From: Rhizobium bangladeshense
GTDB lineage: Bacteria; Pseudomonadota; Alphaproteobacteria; Rhizobiales; Rhizobiaceae
Reading direction: 5' to 3'
Length of the DNA stretch: 64,000 nt
Assembly (NCBI RefSeq): GCF_017357245.1
Contig: NZ_CP071617.1
Coordinates: 62,001 to 126,000 of the forward strand
Every line of letters starts with the position of its first letter. Position 1 is the stretch's first letter. The position numbers were made by a program, and so were the translations under genes. Shown here in pieces: positions 55,023 through 64,000 of this stretch. Under the pieces are notes generated by a model, which was not told where the DNA came from, made no database searches, and saw only the letters and a program-made list of their open reading frames with translations.

Positions 55023-55448
55023 GTGATACATTGGAGGAAGGTATTCAAAAGCGGCAACTCCCAGGTCATCAAACGCGGGGAGACTGACATTCCAACTTTG
55101 CAGAAACAGGACACTTCAACTTTGCGGCTACACGCTATCTGGCATAAGCTGAATTATGGAACTGCCCGAGCGGCGCCGTTGCCAATCACCCGCAATGCAT
55201 CAGCGCCGATTGCCGAGGATGGCGTCAAACGGATTGGTGAACTGTATCGCATCGAAGCCGAATTGGGCGGCCTTGACCTGGCGCCTCGCCTCCCCGGGCG
55301 ACAAGAGCGGTCAGCGCCGCTGATCGAAGACATGCAGGCATGGCTCGTCCATCATCATGCCCGTGTCCCGACGAAGTCGCCACTCGGCGAGGCTTTGGCC
55401 TACATCGTCAAATACTGGGACGGCCTGAAGCCCTTCCTGACCGACGGC
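55023..55448 (+). pseudogene. vapB antitoxin stub joined to IS66 transposase remnant
   Basis: An open frame of mixed origin. Residues 1-17 (KVFKSGNSQVIK) match the AbrB-type N-terminus of VapB antitoxins, behind AAGGAGG and a palindromic operator. About 50 residues of unrecognised sequence follow. Residues 67-142 (55221-55448: VKRIGELYRIEAE, ERSAPLIEDMQAWL, EALAYIVKYWDGL) match the C-terminal region of IS66-family transposases, but the catalytic end is gone. No terminal repeats or partner ORFs remain, and no vapC follows. This is a fossil insertion into a lost toxin-antitoxin operon. Confidence 0.68.
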
Positions 55449-55551
55449 AATGGGAGCCAAAGCCACGCGCGATTACGGTCGCCTGTTCCGGGCGCCGCCA
55501 AAGCGCGATGCTCTGCGAGTGCGATCGGAAAGCAACGTGGATCTTGACGGT

Positions 55552-57453
55552 TCAAGCGGGTTGCATTGATTTCAGCGCAGTGGCGGTTTCAGGAGCCCTC
55601 GCCCTGGCGAGGTCCGCCAGAAATCTTTCCATCAGATCGGAATCGCCAAAGCGGCGATATTCCCTCTCCTTAGCCAAGGAGAGATCGGGACTGGCTTTCA
55701 CCAGGCGCGCCATCATATCCTGCGCACCCGCCAGCTTCCCCTGGCCCGTGAGCACGGCTGTCTTGATCAGCAAGCAATCTTCTGCCTGCGGCGCACGGAT
55801 CAGGCATTCGTCCAGCACCTTGTCCGCGTCATCCAGCCGGCCAGCCGCGTATAATGCTTGTCCATGGACATAGATATAATACTCCGGCGCCATAGGATGC
55901 AGGCGCCGGGCCCGTTCTGCATTGGCAACGGCGTTCGCGTATTCACCGAACCGCACCTGTGCCTTGGCGAGGGCCATGAGGCTATCGGGATCGTTCGGGT
56001 TGAGTTCGACGGCCTGCTGCGCCGCCTGCCTGGCGCCGGGGTAGTCTCCCTTGGCGGCAAGGCCGAAACTCAAGGCCTGATAGCCGCTGGCAAGATTTGG
56101 GTCGAGCCGGATCGCCTGACGCGCCTCGCTCAATCCCGTTTCGAGATCGGCATCGGTGGCAAGCCCGCTCACGGATTGCACCTTGTCCAGAATATAGGTC
56201 ATACCGAGATGCGCCCGCGCGGCGGCATAGCTCGGGTCCAGCTCCAGGGCGCGCTGGAAAAGTGTCCGCGATGCCAGAAAGGCGTCCTTGTCTTTCGATC
56301 CGTGCCTGTACCGATCACGACCGCGGAGCACGAGGTCGTAGGCCTGCAGATTTTCCGTCGGCCGCCGCGCTGCATTTTCAATCTCGGAAACTCGAACATA
56401 AGAGACGAGATGGGCTACGATCTCCGACGTCAGCTCCGTCTGCACCGCGAAGACGTCATCGACACCCCGGTCATAGCTGCGCGACCAGATATGAGCGCCG
56501 CTACGGGAATCGATGAGCTGGGCCACCACGCGAAGCTTGTCACCCGCTCGCCGCGCGCTGCCTTCGACTATGTATCCGGCGCCCAATCTTTCGCCGATCT
56601 CGCGCACATCGGCCGGGCGACCACGCAAGGCAAATGTCGAATTCCGGGCGATGACCTGAAGCTCGGGATTGCGTGCAAGCTCCGTGATAATATCTTCGGT
56701 AAGCCCATCGGCGAAGTAGCCTTCGTCGGCTTTGTCGCTCATGTTGTCGAAGGGCAGCACGGCGACCGAAGGACGGACATCGACGCTCGCTATACCCGAC
56801 AACAAGGCGACGCCATTCGAAATCTCCCGGGAAATCCCCCTGAACGGGGGAACGTCTGCCAAGGCCGCCGCGCCGCCGATAACGGCAATGGCAGCGGCAT
56901 AAGGTGCCGCACGACGAAGCATCTGGCGAGGGCGGGAAAGCCGCTGCCAAAGCGCGGGACCGGCCGTCAGTCGCACGGCATAAACATCCAAGGGTTCGGG
57001 AATGTTCTTGGCCTGGCGCCGACCAATTCGATAGAAGAGCTTCGCCCTCTCCCTTTCGGCGCTTCGCACTACGGCCGCACTCACGAAGATGCTGCCGGGC
57101 TCCGCCATGGACTCAAGACGTGACGCGACATTTACGCCGTCGCCGAATACGTCGCCATTGTCTTCGATGACGTCACCGAGATTGATGCCTATGCGAAGGT
57201 TGAAGGTTCGATCGGCAAAGCCGCGCTGGATCTCAATGGCAGCGTCAAGCGCTTCGTTGACACTGGGAAAGGCCGCGAGAAATCCGTCTCCGGCGCTCTT
57301 GAAGGTGCGGCCACGGTGCTTCAGAATGGTCGGTGCGATCAACTCATCCAGAACGGAGCGGAGTTCGCTGTAGGTCCCCGCCTCATCCTCCGCCATATGA
57401 CGGCTGTACCCGACGATATCGCCGGCCATGATCGCAGATAGCTTGCGTTCCAC
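55552..57453 (-). CDS. Class III adenylate/guanylate cyclase with TPR region
   Basis: Protein of 633 residues. Residues 1-170 are a class III cyclase catalytic domain with both metal aspartates (MAGDIVGYSRHM and KSAGDGFLAAF) and the GDGVNVASRLE motif. A possible membrane helix lies at about 184-200 (AAPYAAAIAVIGGAAAL). Residues about 225-350 form a TolB/FlgO-like domain (SVAVLPFDNMSDKADEGYFADGLTEDI), and 370-600 carry TPR-like repeats (LDPSYAAARAHLGMTY, LNPNDPDSLMALAKAQ). This architecture is common in rhizobia, which have many such cyclases; the signal is unknown. Confidence 0.87.
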   Translation of the reverse strand: MERKLSAIMAGDIVGYSRHMAEDEAGTYSELRSVLDELIAPTILKHRGRTFKSAGDGFLAAFPSVNEALDAAIEIQRGFADRTFNLRIGINLGDVIEDNGDVFGDGVNVASRLESMAEPGSIFVSAAVVRSAERERAKLFYRIGRRQAKNIPEPLDVYAVRLTAGPALWQRLSRPRQMLRRAAPYAAAIAVIGGAAALADVPPFRGISREISNGVALLSGIASVDVRPSVAVLPFDNMSDKADEGYFADGLTEDIITELARNPELQVIARNSTFALRGRPADVREIGERLGAGYIVEGSARRAGDKLRVVAQLIDSRSGAHIWSRSYDRGVDDVFAVQTELTSEIVAHLVSYVRVSEIENAARRPTENLQAYDLVLRGRDRYRHGSKDKDAFLASRTLFQRALELDPSYAAARAHLGMTYILDKVQSVSGLATDADLETGLSEARQAIRLDPNLASGYQALSFGLAAKGDYPGARQAAQQAVELNPNDPDSLMALAKAQVRFGEYANAVANAERARRLHPMAPEYYIYVHGQALYAAGRLDDADKVLDECLIRAPQAEDCLLIKTAVLTGQGKLAGAQDMMARLVKASPDLSLAKEREYRRFGDSDLMERFLADLARARAPETATALKSMQPA

Positions 57454-57685
57454 GGGGGGCTCCTCGGTGATTTCCTATCGGGTATCATATAGCGACGGCA
57501 GGTGCCATTCACAGTTCGGTGTGCCATTTTTTCAGGGTGGCAGCTGAAACCGTGCAAGCAATGATGTGCGTCATCAAACAAGAGGTCTCTGCGGTTGATG
57601 GAAACAGAAGATGAGAGCCCTCATTGGGAATCCGGCCTCAGTCAAAGGTTGAACCTATGTCCATCTCCGAAACAGGCGTTTAGTA

Positions 57686-59680
57686 TCAAAGCTTCCTGGC
57701 CATGCTGAACGGCAGCACGTTATCAGTTTCAAGCTGAGCTGCCGGCGCCGGCCGTCCAATGTAATATCCCTGAATCTGGCTGATTCCGTACTGCTGCATC
57801 AGCCGCTGATGTTCAATGGTCTCGACGCCTTCAACGAGGATCCTCACACCCCGGTTGCGCAGCAGGCTGATGATGTCGAGCAGCATCCTCTTCCCTCTCT
57901 CCGTGTTGCAGTCATGGAGGAAGGATCGATCGATCTTGACGGTGTCGAATTCTATCAGGCGAAGCCATGAGAGCCCGGCGAACCCTGTGCCGAAGTCGTC
58001 GAGCCAGACTTGAGCGCCCAGCTTTCTCAAGTCGCTGATGCAACGAACCACATCCTGGTCGATTTCCAGCTCCACGCCCTCGGTAATTTCGAAAGCAAGC
58101 CGAGCGCCGGCCACGTCGAATTCTGCTAGTGTTGCTGCGACATAGCTGGCGAAACCTGGCTTCTTAAGTTCAATCGGCGAAACGTTGACGCTGGCAACTT
58201 GCACCAGGTCGGTTGCCAACAAGTCCCGGCAAACAGTGCGAATTGCCCATCGGCCAAGTTGGATGATAGAACCTGTCCTTTCCGCAACTGGGATAAATAT
58301 CGCAGGCGACACGGGCGTCCCGTCCAACATCCTCAAACGCATCAAAGCTTCAACGCCGTCCGTCTTGCCTGTCTGGATGTTGCGGATCGGCTGATAGACG
58401 AGGGAGACGAGGCCGTGTTCGAGCGCGATTTTCAGGGTCGCGGCTATATCCTCGCTGTCATCTCTGCTCTGCGGGTCCTCAGGATCGAAGACCACGAGGG
58501 TGTTGCGACCACTTGCCTTGGCAGCATAAAGCGCGCGGTCAGCTTCATGAATGACCTTGTCGACCTGCCTGGTCTCATCCCGTGTATAGGATACGCCGAC
58601 ACTTACGGTGATGACAGTGGTCCCGTCCCGCCTGTGCTCGTGTGGCCAAGCCAGTGCTCGGACAGCCGCACACATTGCTTCTGCGAGTTCGGTCGCTCTT
58701 TCCGCATTCTGCATTGGTGTGATGACGATAAATTCTTCACCCCCGTATCGCCCGATGATCGAGCCGCAGGACGAGGCGACGCTTTGGAGAAGCTGGGAAA
58801 CGGCGACAAGGCACCGGTCACCCTCCTGATGGCCATAATAGTCGTTATAGTGCTTGAAGTAATCTACATCGATCAACAGGACGGCAAAGGGCGCCCTATC
58901 GTCCTGCCAGCGTTGCCAACAATCACGCAGACGTTGATCGATTGCCCGGCGATTTTCCAGGCCGGTCAAGGAGTCGGTGTTTGAGAGATGCAAAAGAGCC
59001 TTGCCCCTTTCGTCGGCGGCAGCTTGCTGCAAACTCGCTTCAAGAGCATTCAGGAAGACTTTATAGCGCTCTCTGTTGAGCTGCAGGTTCACGTAAGAAG
59101 TAAAAATGAGGCAGGAGATGCAGAACGCACCGAGGATCAGCTTGTGGAGAAGCAACATAGGCGCGAATAGATAAAGCGCGCCGATGAAGATGAGCATATT
59201 CGTCACGGATGACGCAAGAGCCAGCGGAAAGCGGAAGCTGAAGAACAAGTTGACGCTCATCATGAAGATCGCGCCAAAAACCATATAGTATGAGAACGCG
59301 TCCCTGACCGTGGTCATCTGGGCGGTGAGAAGCCAGACAAGATAAGCTGCCAGCACGGACGCCGCCGCGGCCATGTCGACGGTATCGGCTTTTGACTTGC
59401 GGTAGAGCAAGAGTTCCAGCATGCATAGCGCACTGACGCCAACTGCCAGCCGGCCAGCGATCGTGTACCGGACGACATCGCCAATAAAAAGATAGTCAGT
59501 GACAGAGTATGCGAGGTAGGCAGCTACCGCTATCCAGAGACCGTTGCGGGTGGCGGTCTTTCGGCTGCTTTCGCTCTTCTTGTTATAAAGGCAACGCAAC
59601 TGTTCTGGCGACAGCGTCGGCCGCATGGTGGCGACTGCCGTCTCGGCTAACACGTGCATCATGCCCCTGCCACCCAACAT
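57686..59680 (-). CDS. Membrane-bound GGDEF-EAL cyclic-di-GMP protein
   Basis: Protein of 664 residues. The N-terminal third has about six membrane helices (roughly residues 45-205). A GGDEF diguanylate cyclase domain follows (active-site form GGEEF around residue 313), then an EAL phosphodiesterase domain with GVEALMRLR (around 445), DDFGTGFAGLSWL and VEGVETIEH, so both activities are possible. Starts at ATG 59680 or the ATG pair near 59662 cannot be separated. The gap to the cyclase gene (57454-57685) shows no features. Confidence 0.88.
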   Translation of the reverse strand: MLGGRGMMHVLAETAVATMRPTLSPEQLRCLYNKKSESSRKTATRNGLWIAVAAYLAYSVTDYLFIGDVVRYTIAGRLAVGVSALCMLELLLYRKSKADTVDMAAAASVLAAYLVWLLTAQMTTVRDAFSYYMVFGAIFMMSVNLFFSFRFPLALASSVTNMLIFIGALYLFAPMLLLHKLILGAFCISCLIFTSYVNLQLNRERYKVFLNALEASLQQAAADERGKALLHLSNTDSLTGLENRRAIDQRLRDCWQRWQDDRAPFAVLLIDVDYFKHYNDYYGHQEGDRCLVAVSQLLQSVASSCGSIIGRYGGEEFIVITPMQNAERATELAEAMCAAVRALAWPHEHRRDGTTVITVSVGVSYTRDETRQVDKVIHEADRALYAAKASGRNTLVVFDPEDPQSRDDSEDIAATLKIALEHGLVSLVYQPIRNIQTGKTDGVEALMRLRMLDGTPVSPAIFIPVAERTGSIIQLGRWAIRTVCRDLLATDLVQVASVNVSPIELKKPGFASYVAATLAEFDVAGARLAFEITEGVELEIDQDVVRCISDLRKLGAQVWLDDFGTGFAGLSWLRLIEFDTVKIDRSFLHDCNTERGKRMLLDIISLLRNRGVRILVEGVETIEHQRLMQQYGISQIQGYYIGRPAPAAQLETDNVLPFSMARKL

Positions 59681-59919
59681 CCTGCAGCCGTTGCCCTACG
59701 CAGACCGCTAGCTGAAGCTGGATAGCCCTACGCAGACACCACATCAACCGATAACGCTCGAACGAACGCTAAGCGGGCGGAGTATCTCTCGGGTTCACTA
59801 ATATTTTCTAAAATTAATAGGTGTACTGGCGACCGCGGCCGCCAACCTTGACTTGACCTTTGCGAGAATACTGAGAATTTTATGCAATCGATTAAATTCT
59901 TATTCACCAGTGAGGTTCC

Positions 59920-60963
59920 GTGGCTCAGCCCCTCTTTTCTCTTGATGGCCAAAGCTTGATCACTCCGCAGTCCGTCAGCAACAATTTCCTCTCACCTGAC
60001 CAGAATTACCAAACAGACATCCTGCGAACTGCGGAAGCCGAATTTGCGATCGTCATCAACATCGCAATGCAGCGGTTCGCCGGAGGCAAAGACCTGCCTG
60101 GCGCAGTCAGGTGGTTGATTGGTCAGCTCCACGACGTCCGCCAAAAATTCGGCGCTGCTACCTGGCAGAAGCTCATTCCGATTATTCAGGCCCATCCCTC
60201 GGCAAAGATTCTGCAGCAGTGCCCGTTCACCCGCTGGTCCTTCGAAAAACCGCGCGGCTATTCCGGTGATGCCGGTCTCATCGACTTTATTTATGGGCAT
60301 CCGGCGGCGGCCGACGAAGTGGCCAGATCCACTCCTCTCGGTCTCGATATCTTCGAATACACGATAAACGCTCCCGGCCCGGTAGCCGTAAGGGAACGCC
60401 GCGACATCCTGACCCGCTACGTTGATGAGACCGCTGCGCGAACAGGTTCGGACACCGAGGTCCTGGCCATCGCCGCCGGTCATCTTCGCGAAGCGGAGAC
60501 ATCAACAGCACTCGCAGAAGGCCGCCTTAAACGCTGGGTTGCTCTTGATCAGGATCCCCAAAGTATTGGCTCGATCTCAAGCCAGTTTCACGGAACTGCG
60601 GTCGAGCCGATCGACGGCTCCGTGCGCGGCCTGCTGGCGCGAAAGCATCAGATCGGCAGCTTCGATCTGATCTACGCAGCAGGATTGTACGATTATCTCA
60701 CCGATAAAGTTGCAATCCGACTCACGCAGATCTGCATGGAAATGCTGAAGCCTGGTGGCGTCTTTCTATTTGCCAACTTCTCCGATGAAATGGCGGATGA
60801 CGGGTACATGGAATCCTATATGAACTGGGAGCTCCTCCAGCGTTCCGAAGCCGACATGTGGCGTATTGCCAATGCTAGCGCGGCGGAAAACACGGTCGAT
60901 AAGACAGTCTGGTTCGGTAGCAACCGCAACATCATCTACAGCACGATCAGAAAGCTGTCGTAA
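59920..60963 (+). CDS. Class I SAM-dependent methyltransferase-like protein
   Basis: Protein of 347 residues, GTG start with GAGG upstream. The middle has CPFTRWSFEKPRGYSGDAGLIDFIYG, a motif set of methyltransferases annotated with 3-hydroxypalmitate methyl ester (extracellular factor) synthesis; the Rossmann part reads EVLAIAAGHLREAE (the Gly-rich loop is weak, AIAAGH), RWVALDQDPQS and a late MLKPGGVFLFANF. It is divergent from the GGDEF-EAL gene across an AT-rich gap. The substrate is uncertain; a quorum-signal role would be speculative. Confidence 0.72.
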   Translation: MAQPLFSLDGQSLITPQSVSNNFLSPDQNYQTDILRTAEAEFAIVINIAMQRFAGGKDLPGAVRWLIGQLHDVRQKFGAATWQKLIPIIQAHPSAKILQQCPFTRWSFEKPRGYSGDAGLIDFIYGHPAAADEVARSTPLGLDIFEYTINAPGPVAVRERRDILTRYVDETAARTGSDTEVLAIAAGHLREAETSTALAEGRLKRWVALDQDPQSIGSISSQFHGTAVEPIDGSVRGLLARKHQIGSFDLIYAAGLYDYLTDKVAIRLTQICMEMLKPGGVFLFANFSDEMADDGYMESYMNWELLQRSEADMWRIANASAAENTVDKTVWFGSNRNIIYSTIRKLS

Positions 60964-61134
60964 GTTGCGACGGGCCGGGCGCGTCACAGCCGATGCGTCC
61001 GGATCCCGCGATGTTACTGCTCACAACCGGTACTGCCAACGGAGCAGATTGAACAACTGCGATCCCGCACTCTGCATTTGCTCTCTGAAATGGCATCTGC
61101 TGATGCCAAGGCCGGTGCGTCGGCGCGGAGCTGA

Positions 61135-62364
61135 TCACGCTCCGGCGAGTTGGGGCGCACGTGGCTGCGTGACGGCGAACACGATCAGGCCAAGAAACGT
61201 GAGGGCGAAGCCAGCCCAGACTGCAGAAAGCAGGCCAAATCCCGCCGCGATTGCCGCCCCGCCGGCCCAGGCGCCGATGGCGTTGGCCACATTGAGTGCC
61301 GCGAGGTTCATCGCGCCCATCAATGTCGGGGCTTCCGGGGCGAAGCTTGCTAACCTCACTTGGATTGTGGGGATGGCAATCATCATCGTCGTGCCGACAC
61401 CGAAGAGCCCGATCATGAGCAGCACAACATTTCCACCGAAGGATGCGAGAATTGCGAGCATAACCAGCGCGCTGCCGAAGCCGATGATGAGGCCCCTCGA
61501 GGGATGGTTGTCTGCAAGACTTCCACCAATGAGATTGCCTAGCGTCATACCGATGCCGAAGAGAGCGAGGGCTAATGGAATCCAGGCCCGGTCAATCATT
61601 GCAATATCAGTCACGAATGGTCCGATGAAGGTGTAGACGGCAAAGATGCTGGCGACCCCCAGCGCCGCGACGAGCATCATATTCCAGACAGATGCGCGGC
61701 GAAGCGAGCTCAGCTCCTGCGCGATCGATCCGCCATTCAATGCGTCGGCCCGCGGTACCCATACCGAGAGCGCCAGCAACGCCAGCAAACCTACCCCGGA
61801 AATGGCAAAATAGGTGTTCCGCCAACCGAGATTCTGCCCGAGGAAGGTAGCGACTGGCGAACCGATGATGGTTGCAACCGTAAGCCCGGTCATGACGAGC
61901 GCAAAAGCCTTGCCCCCATGTCCAGGTCCCACAATGTAGGAGGCGACCACGGCGCCCGCCCCGAAATAGGCGCCTTGGGGCATCCCGCTGACGAAGCGGG
62001 CGAACGCGAACATGCCAAGATTGACTGCGATTGCCGAGAGCACATTGCCGACGATGAAAAGGCAGAGCAACGCCAGGAGCAGAGTTTTCCGGTTGAAGCG
62101 GGCAGCCGCCAGGGTGACGAGCGGAGCCCCGATTACGACGCCAAAAGCATAGGCGGTGATCGCGTTCGTCGCCACCGGTATGCTGATATCGAGGCTTTCG
62201 GCAAAGAGTTGCAGAACCCCCATGCTGGCGAATTCGGACGTTCCAATACAAAAGCTTCCAAGGGCCAGCGCAAACAAGGTCAGACCCCGGCGCCGATGCT
62301 GCGCCTTGTCCGTGCAATAGGAGCTGACCGTCCTACATTGAGGTTCAAACGCTTTTTGGAGCAT
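61135..62364 (-). CDS. MFS transporter (AraJ/YdhP-like exporter)
   Basis: Major facilitator of 409 residues with 12 predicted membrane segments. It has the family opening LTLFALALGSFCIGTSEFASMGVL and the motif A-like loop ARFNRKTLL between helices 2 and 3. I start it at ATG 62364 (GAGGAG seven bases upstream); the longer frame has a polar, unrelated N-terminus. This branch contains sugar and drug efflux proteins. The substrate is not predictable. Confidence 0.86.
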   Translation of the reverse strand: MLQKAFEPQCRTVSSYCTDKAQHRRRGLTLFALALGSFCIGTSEFASMGVLQLFAESLDISIPVATNAITAYAFGVVIGAPLVTLAAARFNRKTLLLALLCLFIVGNVLSAIAVNLGMFAFARFVSGMPQGAYFGAGAVVASYIVGPGHGGKAFALVMTGLTVATIIGSPVATFLGQNLGWRNTYFAISGVGLLALLALSVWVPRADALNGGSIAQELSSLRRASVWNMMLVAALGVASIFAVYTFIGPFVTDIAMIDRAWIPLALALFGIGMTLGNLIGGSLADNHPSRGLIIGFGSALVMLAILASFGGNVVLLMIGLFGVGTTMMIAIPTIQVRLASFAPEAPTLMGAMNLAALNVANAIGAWAGGAAIAAGFGLLSAVWAGFALTFLGLIVFAVTQPRAPQLAGA

Positions 62365-62479
62365 GTTCAGACTCCTCTGCACCGCTCGAGGGTGGGTTGA
62401 TGATTGCCAGGCCTGGATCCGCGTCGCCAATTCAGAGGTTCCAGCGCGGCTGCGATGCCGTCATGCGGCCTCAACGGCA

Positions 62480-63535
62480 TCAGAACTTCACGACCGCCCG
62501 CCCGACGACCTTGTTGTCTCGCTGGAGATCGAGATATTCGTTGATCTCATCGAAACCGATAGTCTTGATAGTGTGTTGGATTTTGCCTGCGGCGGCGAGC
62601 GCCATCACCTCGGCGAGGTCGGCGTTATTGCCCCAGAAAGACCCATGAAATGTCTGCTCGCCGGAGACTCGTGGGAACAACGGAATGTCGATGCGATCGG
62701 CGATGAAGCCGACATCGGCATAGTGGCCACTGATCGCCAACAAGGCGAAACCCAGTTGCATCATCTCCCGGGCGCCGGCGCAATCGATGATCGCATCGAG
62801 CTTGTCCTGCCCGGTGGCCTTCTTGAGCTCCTCGCCGATATCGCCAGTGGACCTGCCCTTGATATCGATGATGTGGTCGGCACCATAGCTCTTTGCGATG
62901 GCCAGCTTGTCCGGATTGCGGGCGAATGCAACCACAGTCGCACCGGCGCCAAGCAGCTTGGCATATTGGACCGCATAGGCACCGAGGCCGCCGATGCCGA
63001 ACACGCCGATCACCCGATCAGGTCCCAGGCCACCGGCATCGCGGATCTTCTTGATGCCGCGATAGGGCGTCAATCCGGCATCCGTGAGTGGAGCAAGCTC
63101 TTCAAATTTCAAATGCTCCGCGACCTTGATCACGTAGCGGGCCGGAACGGGAATATATTCCGCAAAGCCACCATAGGAGCCGAAGCCGGGCCAACGCACG
63201 TTAGCGCAGATATGCGTGTTGCCGACCTGGCAGTGGCGACATACGCCATCGCCCCATCCGGGAGCGACCACGACATGATCACCTTCTTCGAGCCCCGCAG
63301 ATTTTGAAACGACGCCGCCTATCTTCTCTATCGTACCGGTGATCTCATGGCCCGGAATGACCGGCGGGGGAATATCGCCGTAGTTCTGGAAAAATCCGTC
63401 GACCAGAAGAACGTCGGAGCGGCACATCCCGCATGCCGCAACCTTGACCAGAACTTCGTTCGGCTCGATATCGGGAACCGCTATGTCTTCCAGGACGAGC
63501 GGCTTGTGATATTGGAGTATGCGCGCGGCTCTCAT
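62480..63535 (-). CDS. Zinc-dependent alcohol dehydrogenase
   Basis: Medium-chain dehydrogenase of 351 residues from ATG 63535 (AAGGAG seven bases upstream). The catalytic zinc site appears in CGMCRSDVLLVDG and GHEITG, and the NAD(P) loop in GVFGIGGLGAYA. The structural-zinc lobe is DGVCRHCQVGNTHIC, with Asp where most relatives have the first cysteine. It lies upstream of the MFS gene on the same strand (115-base gap) and downstream of the hydrolase gene. Confidence 0.86.
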   Translation of the reverse strand: MRAARILQYHKPLVLEDIAVPDIEPNEVLVKVAACGMCRSDVLLVDGFFQNYGDIPPPVIPGHEITGTIEKIGGVVSKSAGLEEGDHVVVAPGWGDGVCRHCQVGNTHICANVRWPGFGSYGGFAEYIPVPARYVIKVAEHLKFEELAPLTDAGLTPYRGIKKIRDAGGLGPDRVIGVFGIGGLGAYAVQYAKLLGAGATVVAFARNPDKLAIAKSYGADHIIDIKGRSTGDIGEELKKATGQDKLDAIIDCAGAREMMQLGFALLAISGHYADVGFIADRIDIPLFPRVSGEQTFHGSFWGNNADLAEVMALAAAGKIQHTIKTIGFDEINEYLDLQRDNKVVGRAVVKF

Positions 63536-63649
63536 GCGTTTCTCCTTTCCTCGATAACCTGGCTTCATCGACGGCTACCTCTGCAACCGCGATATTCTGC
63601 TCAATCCTTCTGGCACCCAGGGCCGTTAAGACGGCATGCGCGCATTGTC

Positions 63650-64000
63650 TTAGTTTGCCGGCGCAGCCGCGCTGGCGATAAAGTCTGCGACGTCCTGCGG
63701 ATGCGAGAGCATCACGGCGTGGCTGGAGTCGATTTCAATGACCTTGGCGCCGGCACGCGCTGCCATGGAACGCTGCTGGCTGGGCGGAATCATGTGGTCG
63801 TTCTTCGTCACCATGAAGTAGGTGGGCTTGTCCTTCCACGCCGGCGCCGTGACTTTGGCCTCTACGGCGCCCAGCCCCCAGGGAACCTGAGACTCGGCCA
63901 TGAACCTGGTCTTGGCGGAGTCGACGTCCGCTGCGAAGGACGTCGGGAACTTGGCCGAGTCCACCAAGAGGAAACCGTCGCTAGGCGGAAGCAGCGGCGC
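63650..64000 (-). CDS. Alpha/beta hydrolase, C-terminal part (cut by window edge)
   Basis: The frame stays open to the last base, so only the final 116 residues are visible. They match the C-terminus of small alpha/beta hydrolases of the haloperoxidase/esterase kind: PPSDGFLLVDSAKFPTSFAADV, SQVPWGLGAVEA, PTYFMVTKNDHMIPP with the acid residue region, and SSHAVMLSHPQDVADFI carrying the catalytic histidine. The nucleophile elbow lies beyond the window. Confidence 0.8.
   Translation of the reverse strand, partial: APLLPPSDGFLLVDSAKFPTSFAADVDSAKTRFMAESQVPWGLGAVEAKVTAPAWKDKPTYFMVTKNDHMIPPSQQRSMAARAGAKVIEIDSSHAVMLSHPQDVADFIASAAAPAN

Overview
The window looks like DNA from a Rhizobium-type alphaproteobacterium (Rhizobium/Agrobacterium clade). 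It is GC-rich, dense in ABC uptake systems with twin-arginine binding proteins, and holds an HWE-family kinase, alphaproteobacterial 'FATGUY' receiver proteins and EcfG/RpoE2-type promoters. The mix of catabolic cassettes, a toxin-antitoxin pair and decayed transposase DNA suggests a secondary replicon or accessory chromosomal region. That is an inference; no replication genes, rRNA, tRNA or CRISPR were seen.

Layout. 43-1545: glycerol kinase. 1570-7495: a ribose-type sugar ABC importer on the minus strand (binding protein, double ATPase, two permeases) with a divergent AraC regulator. 7603-10706: a VOC-fold protein and an NMT1/nitrate-taurine-type ABC importer. 10859-11775: a RES/Xre toxin-antitoxin pair with a perfect palindrome at its promoter. 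11814-24112: a divergent catabolic locus for an acid-sugar-like compound. Its minus arm is a DapA/NAL aldolase, a BNR sialidase-like protein, an iron alcohol dehydrogenase and a PdxA2-like dehydrogenase. Its plus arm is a peptide-type ABC importer, a DUF1537 acid-sugar kinase and a GntR/FadR regulator.

From about 24 to 55 kb the genes read as a general-stress-response island. Twelve sites of the form GGAAC-N16/17-NGTT, the alphaproteobacterial EcfG (RpoE2) promoter pattern, lie 5' of genes here, and four intergenic regions carry divergent or paired sites. Their targets are a DUF4142 protein, a PIMT-erythromycin esterase fusion, alcohol and short-chain dehydrogenases, several small proteins, a nucleotidyltransferase-phosphoesterase pair, an 8-gene nucleotide-sugar/glycosyltransferase operon (37223-46603) with two divergent oxidoreductases, and a signalling cluster (46944-53812). 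The signalling cluster holds a FATGUY receiver-Crp fusion, a FATGUY single receiver, a CheB esterase and a CheB-CheR-PAS-HWE kinase. The kinase is frameshifted so that its ATP-binding part lies in another frame.

53959-64000: two small proteins, a vapB/IS66 remnant, an adenylate cyclase-TPR protein, a GGDEF-EAL protein, a methyltransferase, an MFS exporter, a zinc alcohol dehydrogenase and the 3' part of an alpha/beta hydrolase gene cut by the window edge.

The most interesting proposal is that the uncharacterised glycoconjugate operon at 37-46.6 kb, which encodes a glycoside hydrolase-epimerase fusion and four glycosyltransferases, is a stress-induced system under EcfG control and is physically linked to a candidate sensor module for that response.
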